Origin: Paulinella micropora
Taxonomy: Eukaryota; Cercozoa; Imbricatea; Euglyphida; Paulinellidae
NCBI GenBank assembly: GCA_019918135.1
Contig: WBZZ01002687.1
Coordinates: 31,001-95,000 of the forward strand
Direction of reading: 5' to 3'
Length of the DNA stretch: 64,000 nt
The notes under the pieces are model-generated. The model searched no databases. It was not told where the DNA came from and saw only the letters and a program-made list of their open reading frames with translations. Below, one piece after another: positions 50,366 through 61,231 of the stretch. The translations under genes and the position numbers were made by a program. The number at the start of each line of letters is the position of its first letter. The stretch's first letter is position 1.

Positions 50366-51589
50366 TCTTTTGTGTGACGTCGTCAGTTTGACTGGCAGGA
50401 ATTGTTTCATTATTGTTAAATTCTTCTGCGTGGGAAGCAGTTGGCCGGTAGGAGGGGGACGCCCGAGTTCCGGTCGCCGTTTGGAGAAGTCGCGCCTTGC
50501 ACCGTGATCTGTGCAACGGATCACAGAGGAGAACCTTCGTTAAAGGGGTGTGGGGTCCACCTTAAGTGACCCCATTACAGGAAAGTGCACATTTTCGATT
50601 GTGTGGCTACAGCTGATCACTGTAGACACTACCCACGCCCTGCTCTGCTGGTGTGCAGTGCAAGGGCAAGGTGGGGGACAGGACAGAGGGACAGGGGGGT
50701 TACACCGAAGAGTACAGGTCGTAATGCGGGAGGGGTGAGCCTCCTAAAGGTGTTATTCATCTGTTCTGTGACGTGGCCAGTTGTACTTGCCGTGGTGTCT
50801 GGCGGGATTGAGCACCCGCTGCCCACGGGCACAACAAGTTGCAAGGCCAGAGTACAAAACAGTAGGCCAGTTGTGCTTGCCGTGGTGCCTGGCGGGATTA
50901 AGCACCCGCTGCCCACGGACACAACAGCTTACATTGCAAAAGAGTACAAAACAGTAGGCCAGCTGCAGTTGTGCTTGCCGTGGTGCCAGGCGGGATTGAG
51001 CACCCACTGCCCACGGACACAACAGCTTACATTGCAAAATTGTTGTTGATCTCGTACTGCATCATTGCATCTACTCCTTGTGTCGCTGCTGTGAATGTGT
51101 GAGGAGTGAGAGAGAGGTGTGGTGAGGTCTTGAGCTCTGCAGAACCGTGCATTGGACACGAGGGGAGGAGCGAAAGGTAAGTGTTTAGGTGGTTGTACAA
51201 AAACAACTACAAACCTAGGTAGGTTGAAGAACTGACTTTGCATATAGAGCTGCTAGTAGGTGGAAAGCTATCATAAGTGGTACTAGCTGAGGTAGCCTCA
51301 GTGGTAACACACGTGGTTGAAGAGAGAGCAAAGGGTGGTGTGGACAAGCAAAACACTCTTCTGTGTAGTGTGTGTGTGTGTGAGTCTGCTCATAGCCTCT
51401 GTTGTGTTCTCTCTGTGTGGGGGTGTGTGTGGTTGCTTGCCTGTGTCTGTGCCATCAGAACAGCGTAAGCATAGCGTGGCCCTATCTCTATCTAGCAAGT
51501 AGAGAGCATAGCTGTGTGCTGTGTGTAAGTGTGTGTGTGTGTGTGTGGAGCGTGTGTCTGTTCGAGACTGACGGTGGTTAGAAAAGACT
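50366..51589 (+). repeat. Cop1 leader with three 90-bp tandem repeats
   Basis: Three copies of a unit starting ggccagttgt(g/a)cttgccg and containing gcacccgctgcccacgg lie at about 50773-50862, 50863-50955 and 50956-51043. The unit is GC-rich and can form stems (gccgtggt / cccacgg). The rest includes (TG)n near 51370 and 51525. No convincing frame. Possible packaging or translation-control region. Confidence 0.75.
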
Positions 51590-53467
51590 ACTAGTAAGAC
51601 AGACAATAAGATCACGTTCACCGGCAAAGAGGCATGGATCCTATTGCATAGGCAGGTAGTGCAAAGCTGTAATGCTAAGGCCCCTAAGGAAGTACTGCAG
51701 GGTGCTTACGCCCACAAACAATATGTACATCGCGAAAACGTATTAGGGATACAGCTTAAGGTAGGGAGGTGCCCCCCTTTATACTAGCTTGGGAAGAGGT
51801 AGCAGAGTGGAATGATTGGGCTGACTTGGAAAAGAAGTAGTAAAGGAATACTTCGAGGACAAAGCCAAGGGTCCTACTCGCCTGTGGCCTATGCCCAACC
51901 CCAAACCGGAAGCTTCAAACCTTGAAAAGGCGTTAGGGGTAGAGGAAGGACAGAAAACCCCAGTCAAGCGTTACAAACCGATATTTGGCAGTCCGAAGGA
52001 TAAACTAGCCACTGAGACTGAAGAAGGAAAGGAGGAGGAGGAGGAAGATGAAGACCGGCACACCTCTGACCTCTACTCTAGTGGGTATGCTACCACTGAC
52101 AAACCTAGGCTGTCAACTGGCAAGGGCTCAGACTTTGAGGGCGACAGCAAGAGTGGGGCCTCACGAGGACAGACGGCCCCCTCTAAGGTCAAAGCCCCAC
52201 TAGGGGGTGCTGATCGTGCTGGCGCACTGACAGGACAGGTGATGGCCTATGACGCTAGTGTACTTGCTGAGATGAGCAAGCAAAAAGAGAGGGTGTTCAA
52301 TATCATCTATGACATGCTCGGTGGTGAGGCGAAGAGTCTAGTGCGTGACTTAGCTGATCCGGAGAAGCTGACCTTTGGACAAAACCCTAAAGCACTGTGA
52401 GACAGACTGCTAGCCCGGTACAAGAAAGCTGACCCCTCTGACGTTCAGGACAAGGTGAAGGAACTGAATGACTTCCTCTTTACGAGTAAGCAACAGTACG
52501 TCGGTCAGTGTGTAAACTTGAACGCTAGGAGAGACTGGTTGGCCGACTATGGCCAAGCCCCAATCGATGACCGGATGCAACAAATAGTGAAGGACGCGTT
52601 AGTGGGCGCAAACAATCTGACTCTAGGGTAAAGAAAGCTTGGCAAGTCTGGGTTGAAATGGCTGAACTGAATCGTAAGCAGTTCAAGTGGGACTTCGCCT
52701 CCTGGTGGAAGTTCGTGCAAGATTGTGCCCTTGAGCTAGACAAGAAGTTTGACCGGGTCAAAATGACTAGCTCCACGGAGAAAGGTTTGGCAGCTCGCAA
52801 GGCCGGGAAAGGGAAACCCAAGGACGAGTGCTGGCTCTTCAGCAAGGAAGGCAAATGCACTCGTGGGGCCTCCTGCCGCTACCTCCATGTTGGAGGGAAG
52901 GTGAGAGGGATGTGTTTCTTGTGGGACAAACAGGGGGAGTGTAGATGGGCCGACAAATGTAGGTTTGAGCATGACCCCAAGAAGACCCCTCCCAAACCGG
53001 CAGACACCCCCAGGGGGGAGAAAAGCAAGAAGAGCGAGAAGAGCAAGGGGCCAAATTGTTTTAACTGCTTTGAAAAGGGACACATCGCCAGTAAGTGCAG
53101 CAAGAAGTGCCGGTTGTGCGGGGGCAAGCATAAGTTGAGCAAGTACCCGGACAAAGGCCGAAAGGAGAAGGGGGAGGCAGCAAAGGGCTCTAACGTGGGT
53201 AGTGATAGCGACGACTCCGATGATCAGGAGCCGGGCGTCGCCTTAGCCCAGATGGTGAAGTTCCTAACTGGCAAGTCGAAAGACAAAGCCCTCATGGCTA
53301 AACCCGGGGGTGCAAACCTTCCTGAACCGATCATACCCCCGGAAGACGAGAACAGTCTTGAGATCTTGCTTGAGGATGATGGCGACATAGATAAGATGAA
53401 TAAGGGGTGGTGCCATGAAGTAGCCGGAAGGAAAGCGCCGGTGCGTAGCCCGGTTGAAGGACCTTGA
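51590..53467 (+). pseudogene. Cop1 Gag with CCCH and CCHC fingers
   Basis: A copia-like Gag start (ITFTGKEAWILLHRQVVQSC) without a clear ATG, then frame changes near 51770 and 51840. The main frame from 51891 has in-frame TGA at 52398-52400 and TAA at 52629-52631. RRDWLADYGQAPIDDRMQQI is capsid-like. Two CCCH fingers follow, CWLFSKEGKCTRGASCRYLH and CFLWDKQGECRWADKCRFEH (both C-x8-C-x5-C-x3-H), then a knuckle CFNCFEKGHIASKC and CRLCGGKH. Lys/Asp-rich tail. Tandem CCCH fingers are RNA-binding in cellular proteins and are unusual in Gag. Confidence 0.75.
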
Positions 53468-54642
53468 ATCTCCCTTCAACAGCCTTAGGATTAAGGCAGC
53501 CACTCTCATCGATAGCAACTATTGCGTTGAGCATCGGTACCAGCGAGCCAAGCAAGAGAGAGAAAATGCCTTGCGCCGGTGGGCAGCCGACATAGCTCGA
53601 AGGGATCATCTAGCTCTAATGTGCGAGATGGTAGAACGGGGGTTAGAAGCCCAAATCAAAAGTGGGAGTCATCCCCTAATGGTTGAGGCCATAGTGAGAC
53701 ACGAAGCCGCGAAGCGGGGTATCCCGTGGAACCGGTCCCTCTTGCCCATCATCCACTATGCAAAGCCCCGTGAACCCGGACAGTTTACCGAGTGGGTCAT
53801 TAGCCGACAACCGGTAACATGGGAGGCGTCTGGTGTACCCTCATGGCGGAAGGTGTACCACCAACATGAACCCTCAGGCCGGTACCCAAGCGAAGCATAT
53901 GTACTTCAGAGGTGGGGTATCCCCCTCTCGTGGGGGAGTTGTGCCCCCGCCCGTAGCATCGGTGCCGGTACGCGCCCAAGAGGTGAAGGGTACTCCCCTC
54001 CGTTCGGTAGCACCCAACCCCCGTGGAGAGAGTAAGGGTAGAACTAGAGGGGCGAGCGGGCCGTCAGCGGTACCTGCCCTGAAGGTTGACATTGGTTCAA
54101 AGGCCGAGCCGGCTGAGGCTGGTAGTGGTATCATGAGCCAAAACCTGAAATCTTTACTCAAAGCAAAAAAGGAAAAGGTACATGGGGTGAAGGTGAGGCC
54201 CGGCCCGGAGGACTACCAACCCGATGGTTTGGCAGACGTGGAAGATGAGCATCCGGAGACGCAGTCCGATGCCGATCCTTCCTCGGAATCCGACCGGGAG
54301 GGGGAGCGCGAAGGTGAAGAGTCCCCGGCTAGAGATGGGGACGTGGGTAGAGCTCCGGTAAGGGTGCCGTCCCCCATAGGTCCCGACCCTAGTGTTGATG
54401 CAGACCCCGGTGGTGGGGATGCTACCGCCGGGACCGATAGCAATCCGGTGACTACGCCCTCCACCAGCCCAAGCAATAGGCGTAGGTCAGTGGGCGCTCG
54501 GGCGTTTGGCTTCCTTGAGACGGTCCGAGCCTCTGTGAGTGGGATGCCCTGGTTTGCGTCCCATGCTAAGACGGTACCCCTTGCAGACCGAAAGGTGACT
54601 TCCCTACTAGTACCGGTCCGTCTACGGCCCCCTCAACCTTAG
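53454..54642 (+). pseudogene. Cop1 Gag-protease spacer
   Basis: Two frames, 53454-54035 and 53833-54642. The first is helical and basic (QRAKQERENALRRWAADIAR, HEAAKRGIPWNRSLLPIIHY). The second is a Pro/Gly/Asp-rich disordered region. No MYND finger or catalytic motif is visible. Confidence 0.45.
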
Positions 54643-54846
54643 CTGAGCCTGATAGTCCTACCCGACTAGGGTACCGGGGAGCGAGAGAGTCGACTCCGAG
54701 CCGTGGCAGAGCAGCAAGAGGAGATGCGCCGGTTGCATCGTCCGGCGTTGAGCGGTGAGGAAGAAAAAGATGAAGCTGACTTCCGGAATAAGTGGGGAGA
54801 GTAGACTAGGCTGTCGTACGACTGGGCGCAGGGGAGTGAGTATCCC

Positions 54847-56192
54847 ATGAACAAGCCTAGGTGGCCGAGACATTGGGCAGTAGCAGGAGCAGCAACCAAT
54901 AGTGCCGCCAGGTTTCAACCTCGTACTAAGCCGTTCAGAGTCCGAGAAAGGGTGGTGGGCGGTGAGAGCGTACTAGAGAAGGAATACGCAAGTTTGCCGG
55001 AAGCCGAGGGAGAAGCTGACCCGGTTGACGACCTAGTTCGTTTCATGACCGAACGCGGATGGATGGCTAAGGGTATTCGGCTAGCAGAACAGGCCCTCCT
55101 TGGACGGAGTGTGGACAAAGATCCCATGTTCGATTCAGGGGCTACGTTGCACTTTGTGCCGGCCGGAGCCGAACAGCGTCTGTTCAACATCAAGCGAGGG
55201 ATGAAACGGGTAGACACAGTCAACGGGCAGACCACCGTCACTAAGAAAGGCTCGTTAGACATGACGACCGTGAACGGAAAGGGTGAAAAGAACAGGTTAC
55301 ATCTAGGTAGTGTGTGGGTTAGCCCAAACGTAGATGAAACCTTAGTCTCCGGTCCTAAGTTAGCCAAGGAAGGTTACAGCGTGGTGCTCAACAAGAAGGG
55401 GGAGGGCTACATCACTAAGGCCCGGATACCGGACATTTCCCCAGAACTTAAGGCCGGTGTCCTGTACCTCGACGCCAAGGATAAGGTGTGGCGCTTTGTG
55501 ACTTCCACCAACCAAGAGCTAGCTATCGATAAGGCTGAGGCTAGAGCCTTCTTCGGGAAAGAGATGGCTAAGGTCACGCAGTTGACTAGTGAACAACTTC
55601 ATCAGAAGTTTGGAGTGCCCGGAAGCAGCATGCAGCGCCTCATTAGTGAAGCGTACGGGATCAAGATAGTGGGTGAAAAAACGCATGAGCAAGTGGTAAA
55701 AGAGTGTAAGGAGTGTCCAGCCGCAAAAGGGGGAAAAGTGAACCACCCGGCAAGCAACCAGTTGACACAGGTAGAGCTGTGTCGTTCGACAAGTCCGGGC
55801 GCCTACACAAACCCCTCTATGGTGGGTTTTGGTACGGCATGGTGGGAATCGAGGCTAACACCGGGTATGCGTTTGGCCTCCTTCTAAAGGATGGCACAGC
55901 GGCACCACAAGTGCATTTCATGCGAGAATGCATAAACTTCCTTGAGACGCAAAGCGGCAAGAAGGTGAAGGAAGTCCGGGTAGACGGTGAGCATACCTCA
56001 GCTGATTTCAAGGAGCCGGTCCGAGACACGGGAGTGAGGAAGAGGATCAACACCAGCAACGAACACAACAAGAACGCCTATGCCGAAGTGTCCCAACGTT
56101 ACTTTTGGCGCAAAGCGCGCCATAAACTGGTTAAGGCTCAGCTACCCTATGAGCTCTTGAGATATGCGGCAGCACGCTATCCTCTTGCATAA
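54847..56192 (+). pseudogene. Cop1 protease and integrase core
   Basis: The frame 54847-55887 has a canonical protease site, DPMFDSGATLHFVPAG, a strand-rich domain, then the integrase HHCC domain (LHQKFGVPGS ... CKECPAAKGG). After a frame change near 55790 the core continues: GIEANTGYAFGLLL, EVRVDGEHTSADF (Asp), HNKNAYAEVSQRYF (Glu), up to 56192 with another shift. Confidence 0.75.
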
Positions 56193-57345
56193 CCTTTCAC
56201 CGAAACGATCCGGTGGTGAGGTCCGGATGTTTGAGCTTATGCCCCGTGAAAGGAAGGTGAACTGGATAGCTTACCTTCATCCTTTTGGGTGCCTATGCCA
56301 CATGGTCATCGAGGGCAGGTTAGGACATGACGAGAGCCGGACGCACATGGCCGCCTGGTTAGGGCTGAGTTTGGAGTACTCGGCACACTTGATCCTGTGT
56401 GAAGGAAGGTTGTTCCCCTGGCGAAACGTCAAGAACTTTGACGACAACCAGCCGGCCTGGCCTTTGTTGCAACCCCTCTGGGAGAAGAAGGGCCTGAGCT
56501 TGGAGCCGTTCAAGGGAGACCCGCTAGTGGAAGACGCCGACCTTGAGCAGCTGTTTGTTCCAAAACCCCGGGTGGGGGTGACCGATCCCGGTGAAGGTAA
56601 GAAGGCCCAGGATCAGGGGGAGCTTGACAGCTCCGATTCCGACGGCGAAGTGGAGGAAGCGGAGAAAGAGGCCCCCGGTCCCGACCCTGAAACAATAGGG
56701 GAGTTGAAGGGAAGGTGGGTTGAGACCCCAACCACTCAGTGGGGCTGGGCTTGGGCCAAGAAGACCTATGGGGTGGGTTTCCGGGACAAGGTACGACGAG
56801 GCCAGGTGCAAGATGTGAGCGAACCCATATGGGTTGAGAAGCAGAAGAAGAACGGACCGGCCCACTGGGTAAAGTTTGAGGATGACGACTCCCCAGACCG
56901 TATGTTGGACTCGGAGATCGTCAAGTACCTTGCCGACGGTCCGGAGACCGCCCATGCCGCCACGTTCACTAGACCGGTGAGTGAGAAGCAAGCTGACGAG
57001 CTAGGGTACTGGGACGACGCCCGAGCCGAGGAGATGGCTACGCTCTGGGAGAAAGGTTGCTTCCGGAGAGTCCGAGCCGACTTAGTAGACAAGAAAGACA
57101 TTTGTGAAGGCAGGTTCGTTGATGCCACCAAAGAGGCCGGGGGAGAGATCCTAAAGTTCAAAAGCCGATGGACGGCCCAGGGGTTTTCCATGATACAGGG
57201 ATGGCATTTTGGGAAACGTGACTTCCCAACCCCGTGTGCTCTTACCATCTTGCCATATGATGCTTTTCGCCCTAACGGTGTTCTTTGGCTTAGTCTTGTC
57301 AACGTGGGACGTTTGCACCGCGTACACAGAGGCGTCTGCAGCTGA
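56164..57345 (+). CDS. Cop1 integrase end, linker and RT start
   Basis: A 393-codon frame. Integrase C-terminus: YLHPFGCLCHMVIEGRLGHD, AAWLGLSLEYSAHLILCEGR. An acidic linker (SSDSDGEVEEAEKEAPGPDP) follows. AHWVKFEDDDSPDRMLDSEI is the block shared with Cop5 (RHVKFDDGVTEKIIDSEI). RT entry: ARAEEMATLWEKGCFRRVRA, DATKEAGGEILKFKSRWTAQ. The frame loses similarity after about 57260. Confidence 0.7.
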   Translation: MRQHAILLHNLSPKRSGGEVRMFELMPRERKVNWIAYLHPFGCLCHMVIEGRLGHDESRTHMAAWLGLSLEYSAHLILCEGRLFPWRNVKNFDDNQPAWPLLQPLWEKKGLSLEPFKGDPLVEDADLEQLFVPKPRVGVTDPGEGKKAQDQGELDSSDSDGEVEEAEKEAPGPDPETIGELKGRWVETPTTQWGWAWAKKTYGVGFRDKVRRGQVQDVSEPIWVEKQKKNGPAHWVKFEDDDSPDRMLDSEIVKYLADGPETAHAATFTRPVSEKQADELGYWDDARAEEMATLWEKGCFRRVRADLVDKKDICEGRFVDATKEAGGEILKFKSRWTAQGFSMIQGWHFGKRDFPTPCALTILPYDAFRPNGVLWLSLVNVGRLHRVHRGVCS

Positions 57346-58705
57346 GCAGGGGCATCGCCCCAGTTACATCGTACCACCGTTTGGTTTAGAAGAGCCGGGG
57401 TATGTGTGGGAAATGCTTAAAGCACTCTATGGCAGACCGGATGCGGCCGGGCCGCAAATGGTGGCGGTACAAGCTAGTCCCGTTCTTAGAAGGTTTGGGC
57501 TTTAAGGCTCATGTCGCTTTTCCTTGCTTCTTTTGCCGTTGGCTACCCGGTAAGGACAAACCGGACTTTGTGTTCGTGCACGTCGACGACATGATGGGAG
57601 CGTTCAGTGGTAAGGATGTAGAAGCAGAGTTCTTAGCTGCCGGTAAGAAGGCCTTTAGGGTCCTTAAGCAAGAGGCGCCGACCGGGGTGGTAGGGTTGAA
57701 CATCGAAGATAAGGAAGACTGTCGGTTAGGCCGTACGATCAAGATCTCTCAGGAGGACTTTATCAGGGAGGCCGTTGAGAAGTTACAGTGCACCGGTCTA
57801 GCTACTGCCGATTCGCCGTGGTTGATGCCGGGAGTGCGAGTCGGTAAGCAATCCGTGTTAGAGCAGTTCTCACCGCAGCACATCGTGGATGTCCTCTTGT
57901 GGACCCGCATCACTCGGCACGAGGTCTTTGGCCCAATAGGGGAGGTAGCAACCCATGCCTCGAAGCCTGAGTTGTTCAATTACCAGCAAGCCGAACAGAT
58001 CGTGAGGTATCTAAGTGGCACCCGATCGAAAGGCATTCGCTTTACCAAGGCGGATGGCACCCGCTTGATGTCGTGGGCCGACTCAAGCTGGAAGGGTACG
58101 CCTGATGACCGCCGCGCTCGCTTAGCGGGCTTTCATTTCTTTCTGGGAGGCTCCGTCCTTCCCTTTCGCTTGAAGCGAAACGTATCGGTGGCCCCACCAA
58201 AGGGCACAGCATTGGAAGCGCGAGTGGAGGAGAAGGCTCGGGCTTAGTAACAGTCGATGAGCTAGTGGCGTCCGCGCCGGGAAGTGGGGAGTGCCAAGAG
58301 GCGGCGGCGGGCGAGTGTCTGATGCCGGCGGCGCCGGAAGCCTCAGCCTGCGAGGCCGAGGTGTACGCAATGGTGGAGGCGTATCACGGGCAGGATAAGA
58401 TCATCAATTTTGTACAGAGCATCGCTGGCGGGCGGGTCTCCGACACGCTGGGGCCGTACGGGTGGGGGCAGCCCCCCATCTTGTACGGCGACAACCAGGG
58501 CGCGTTAGTTCTTGCTGAAACTAATGTGTTTGCTAGGAAACTAGGACATGTGGACCTGCGGTGTGCTATTGTGAACCAGAAGGTGGAGGAGGGCCTCGTC
58601 GTCAACGAGAAGGTGGGCTCCAACGACAACCTGGCCGACATCAACACCAAGGCAGTGCGGGGGGAGCCGTACAACCGTCGCGTCCATCATGTGGCGAAGA
58701 ACTAA
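57209..58705 (+). pseudogene. Cop1 RT and RNase H
   Basis: Frames 57209-57505, 57402-58247 and 58265-58705. RT: LSTWDVCTAYTEASAAEQGH, YVWEMLKALYGRPDAAG, then the box FVFVHVDDMMGAFSG (HVDD), and the connection QAEQIVRYLSGTRSKG. RNase H: LMSWADSSWKGTPDDRRARL, then ASACEAEVYAMVEAYHGQ (Glu), YGDNQGALVLAETNVF (Asp) and SNDNLADINTKAVRGEPYNR. Two frame changes and a stop region at 58248-58264 inactivate it. Confidence 0.78.
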
Positions 58706-59079
58706 AGACTCAGGAACCGTTCCCTCTCAGAGGGACGACCCTCCCGACAGCAGAACTTTATACAACGTGGACTCTTGGATAGAACTCTTGTTAGTTTTCC
58801 CGATAGCAAGGGGATAGTGATTAGTAATTAGGTGACTAGATTGCCGAACTCCACATGTAGTGGAGATGTAGGCTAGCACCTCTGCTTTCTTATAGTCATA
58901 TTTTATGCACTGTTGTGCTTATTGCACTTTAGTTGTTAATAGTGTAGCTATATTGCCGAACTCCACAGGAGACGTAGAATAGCTCACTTTGCGCTTTGCT
59001 TATTTGCGTAATCTAGTTGTTAGTTGCGCGTTGCATTGTGGACACTGACTCGTAAGGAAGTCTAATTAAGGGGGAGCAT
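58706..59079 (+). other. Cop1 3' untranslated region
   Basis: Contains two similar blocks (attgccgaactccacatgta and attgccgaactccacaggag), then the polypurine tract aagggggag before the LTR. Confidence 0.7.
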
Positions 59080-59224
59080 TGGACAATTAATTAGACCCTT
59101 CCTCCTCAACTACGTCCATATTGCTATTTGGTACGTTAGCATTATTCGTTAGTGTTAGTAGTATTATTAGTTATTAATACAGTCATTTAGAGTACATTTT
59201 CTGGTAGTACTTTAGGGATGTACA
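59080..59224 (+). repeat. Cop1 3' LTR
   Basis: 145 bp. Matches 26346-26461, then resumes at the second ttttctgg of the 5' LTR. End placed at tgtaca by comparison. No matching target duplication next to it. Confidence 0.8.
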
Positions 59225-59939
59225 TGGGAAAAGTGAAGGGTCACGGATTTTAATAAAAAATAGCATGATCAGTAACCCTTTGGTACCACATGACAATTTA
59301 CAAAATATGAGGATCAGATGTGAAGCCTGTGGTGAACACGGTGCATTTGAAAAAAGCGAAAAACTGGTAAAAATTAAGTTAAAAAAAAGAGGGTGATGAG
59401 TTCAAACAAGACTGGAGAAGAGAAATTGCATGCCCTCATAAGGGGATGAACGGAATTAGTTAGCTCAGGAGTCAGACCAATGTGTCCAACCAGTGTAGCG
59501 GATATGTAACTCTGTTCCGAGACGCACGGGGCAGCTGGGTCCAAGTAAGAGGAAGAATACATTCAGAGGTGGTCGGAGGAAGCAAGCAAACGCGATGGAA
59601 ACAGAGAGCTGCTGGCGGATGAACTGGTTCTGCACACTTTCATGATATGTGTGTACATGAATATGTGAATGGTTGCACAAAGGAAGCCAGGCTTGGGGTG
59701 AAAGCAGTCGTGAAGCAAATGGCAGTCCTGTTTTCGATAGAGCAAACTTAGAGTGGCTCAGAAGCTTGGAAAAGGTGTGCAGGGAGGAAACCAACAAGAG
59801 GGAAAAGGTCCACAGGATATGTGCATCACGCGGTTGCTGTTGGCTGCTCAACCAGCAGGTTTTCTGGTGCTTGGGAACCAAGTCGGTGGGAAGGTGGAAA
59901 AAGCTGTCGTCACGAATGTAACCCGGCCGCCCAGCGCCT
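59225..59939. other. No recognised gene
   Basis: Unique sequence between Cop1 and Cop6. Open frames on both strands are short and without similarity to RT upstream motifs, so they do not extend Cop6. Confidence 0.5.
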
Positions 59940-60833
59940 GAGACGAAGAAGACTGAAGTATTGACGTACCATGTCGATGATAACATTCATGCTGCAGCGT
60001 CTAAGGCAAGCCGAAAGGAGTATGTGGAGAAGCTCAACGAGGAGTGGGGAAACGTGAAGGATCTAGGCCCGGTCAAACAGTTCCTCTCGCTTGAGTTTGA
60101 GGTTAGTAGGAAGGGTGGAGAATACACCATATCTATCTACCAACGCGAGTATACGGAGACGTTGATGGCAAGGTTCAAGAGGAGCGACGGGCGTCCATGG
60201 ATGCCGGCCAAGACGCCGTGGTTGCCGGAGGGATCGAAGATGGTGCCGGCGCTGGGGGAGTACTCGCCACAGGAGATTGTAGGGAGTTACATCTACTTGA
60301 AAGCGAGTTGCCCGGAGTCGGTTCTTCCGTTGAGTTACCTGGCTGAGCATCAGTCCGAGTTCGATTATCGAGCGGCGGAGCAGCTATTGCGCTACTTCCT
60401 GTTCGTCAAGAACAGGGGTGTTAAGTTCTCGTCGAATGGCAACCGTACGCCGGAGGCGGACTCAGATTCGTCCTTAGGAAATGGAAGTCGCATATACTCG
60501 CGAACAGGGGGTGTGGTGTTCCTGGCGGATGGGCCTGTGATGGTGAGGACTTCCAATCAGAAGCATTTAGCCACAGGCACGCAAGAGAGTGAAACTTATG
60601 CGGCTTCGGAGGTGTTGCATGATCTTGAGTCGGTGCGTAATATGATTCGGGCTCTGCCTTGGTCGGATGAAAACCCATTGAAAGCCGAGTTGATGGCGAC
60701 GCCGACTCTCAATGTCGACAATCAGGCTACGGTGTGTACTGCGCCGGAATCGGTGTTTGGTAAGAAGCTGCGTCATATTGCTCTGAGGCATTACCATTTG
60801 ACTGAGGCGATGAGGAAGAGAATATATTTGTGA
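59940..60833 (+). pseudogene. Copia fragment Cop6: RT end and RNase H
   Basis: Begins abruptly at the catalytic box LTYHVDDNIHAAASKASRKE (HVDD) and continues DLGPVKQFLSLEFEVSRKGG, YTISIYQREYTETLMARFKR, PLSYLAEHQSEFDYRAAEQL. RNase H: SRIYSRTGGVVFLADGP, GTQESETYAASEVL (Glu), LNVDNQATVCTAPESVF (Asp). The first RNase H motif is altered (EADSDSSLGNG). Everything upstream of the box is missing. A purine tract agggggag follows at 60878-60885, so a 3' LTR should start near 60888, but no partner is in the window. Confidence 0.8.
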
Positions 60834-60885
60834 CTTCTACCTCACTAGTGACTTTATTGGTAACTACCTCTGAAATTAGGGGGAG

Positions 60886-61093
60886 CTTTACATTACAATA
60901 ACGGTTAGAATAATTTCTGACTGCAGTTACTCGTGATATGACAGTTACGTCATTTATTATATGTCGATAGGACTGATTTACCTATTATTTACGACTGACC
61001 TAATTAATGAATTTAGCATTGTCAGCCAGTCACATGTTACGGTTTTGCCGCCTTCAGTTTGGCGGTAATAATTTTACTCAGTAAATCTCTCAC
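60886..61093 (+). repeat. Possible Cop6 3' LTR
   Basis: AT-rich sequence after the purine tract, starting ttacattacaataacggtta. No second copy in the window and no clear TG...CA ends, so the call rests on position only. Confidence 0.3.
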
Positions 61094-61165
61094 AATCTGT
61101 TCAACTGCGAACTACCAAAGTGTCCCGGTCTTCAACCCGGCCTCTGTCAACTAAGCTACCGGATT
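61094..61165 (-). tRNA. tRNA-Phe-like sequence (probably pseudo or tRNA-derived)
   Basis: On the minus strand aatccgg-ta then the A-box-like tagcttagttgacag, an anticodon arm around loop ttgaaga (anticodon GAA, Phe) and a T-arm-like gtagttcgcag. The anticodon stem has a central G-G mismatch, the T stem does not pair, and the acceptor pairs only over four bases. More likely a degenerate tRNA or SINE head than a working gene. Confidence 0.4.
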
Positions 61166-61231
61166 TATTAATACATTGTGCTCGATGAAGAGCTAGAAGA
61201 ACTACTTGACGAAGAGCCCGAAGGCTGTGTG

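Larger units (their letters stand above)
26346..59224 (+). mobile_element. Copia element Cop1 (outermost of the nest)
   Basis: The 5' LTR is split by Cop2 (26346-26461 and 50279-50365), and the 3' LTR is 59080-59224. The LTR starts TGGACAATTAATTAG and ends near GATGTACA. The polypurine tract aagggggag precedes the 3' LTR. The internal region 50366-59079 carries a repeat-containing leader, gag with CCCH and CCHC fingers, protease, integrase and RT-RNase H on +. Over the shared first 116 bp the LTRs differ at about four positions. All genes are broken. Confidence 0.85.

Noticed and set aside
59374..59986. Minus-strand frame of about 170 codons
   Set aside because: No recognisable domain and composition like translated noncoding DNA.
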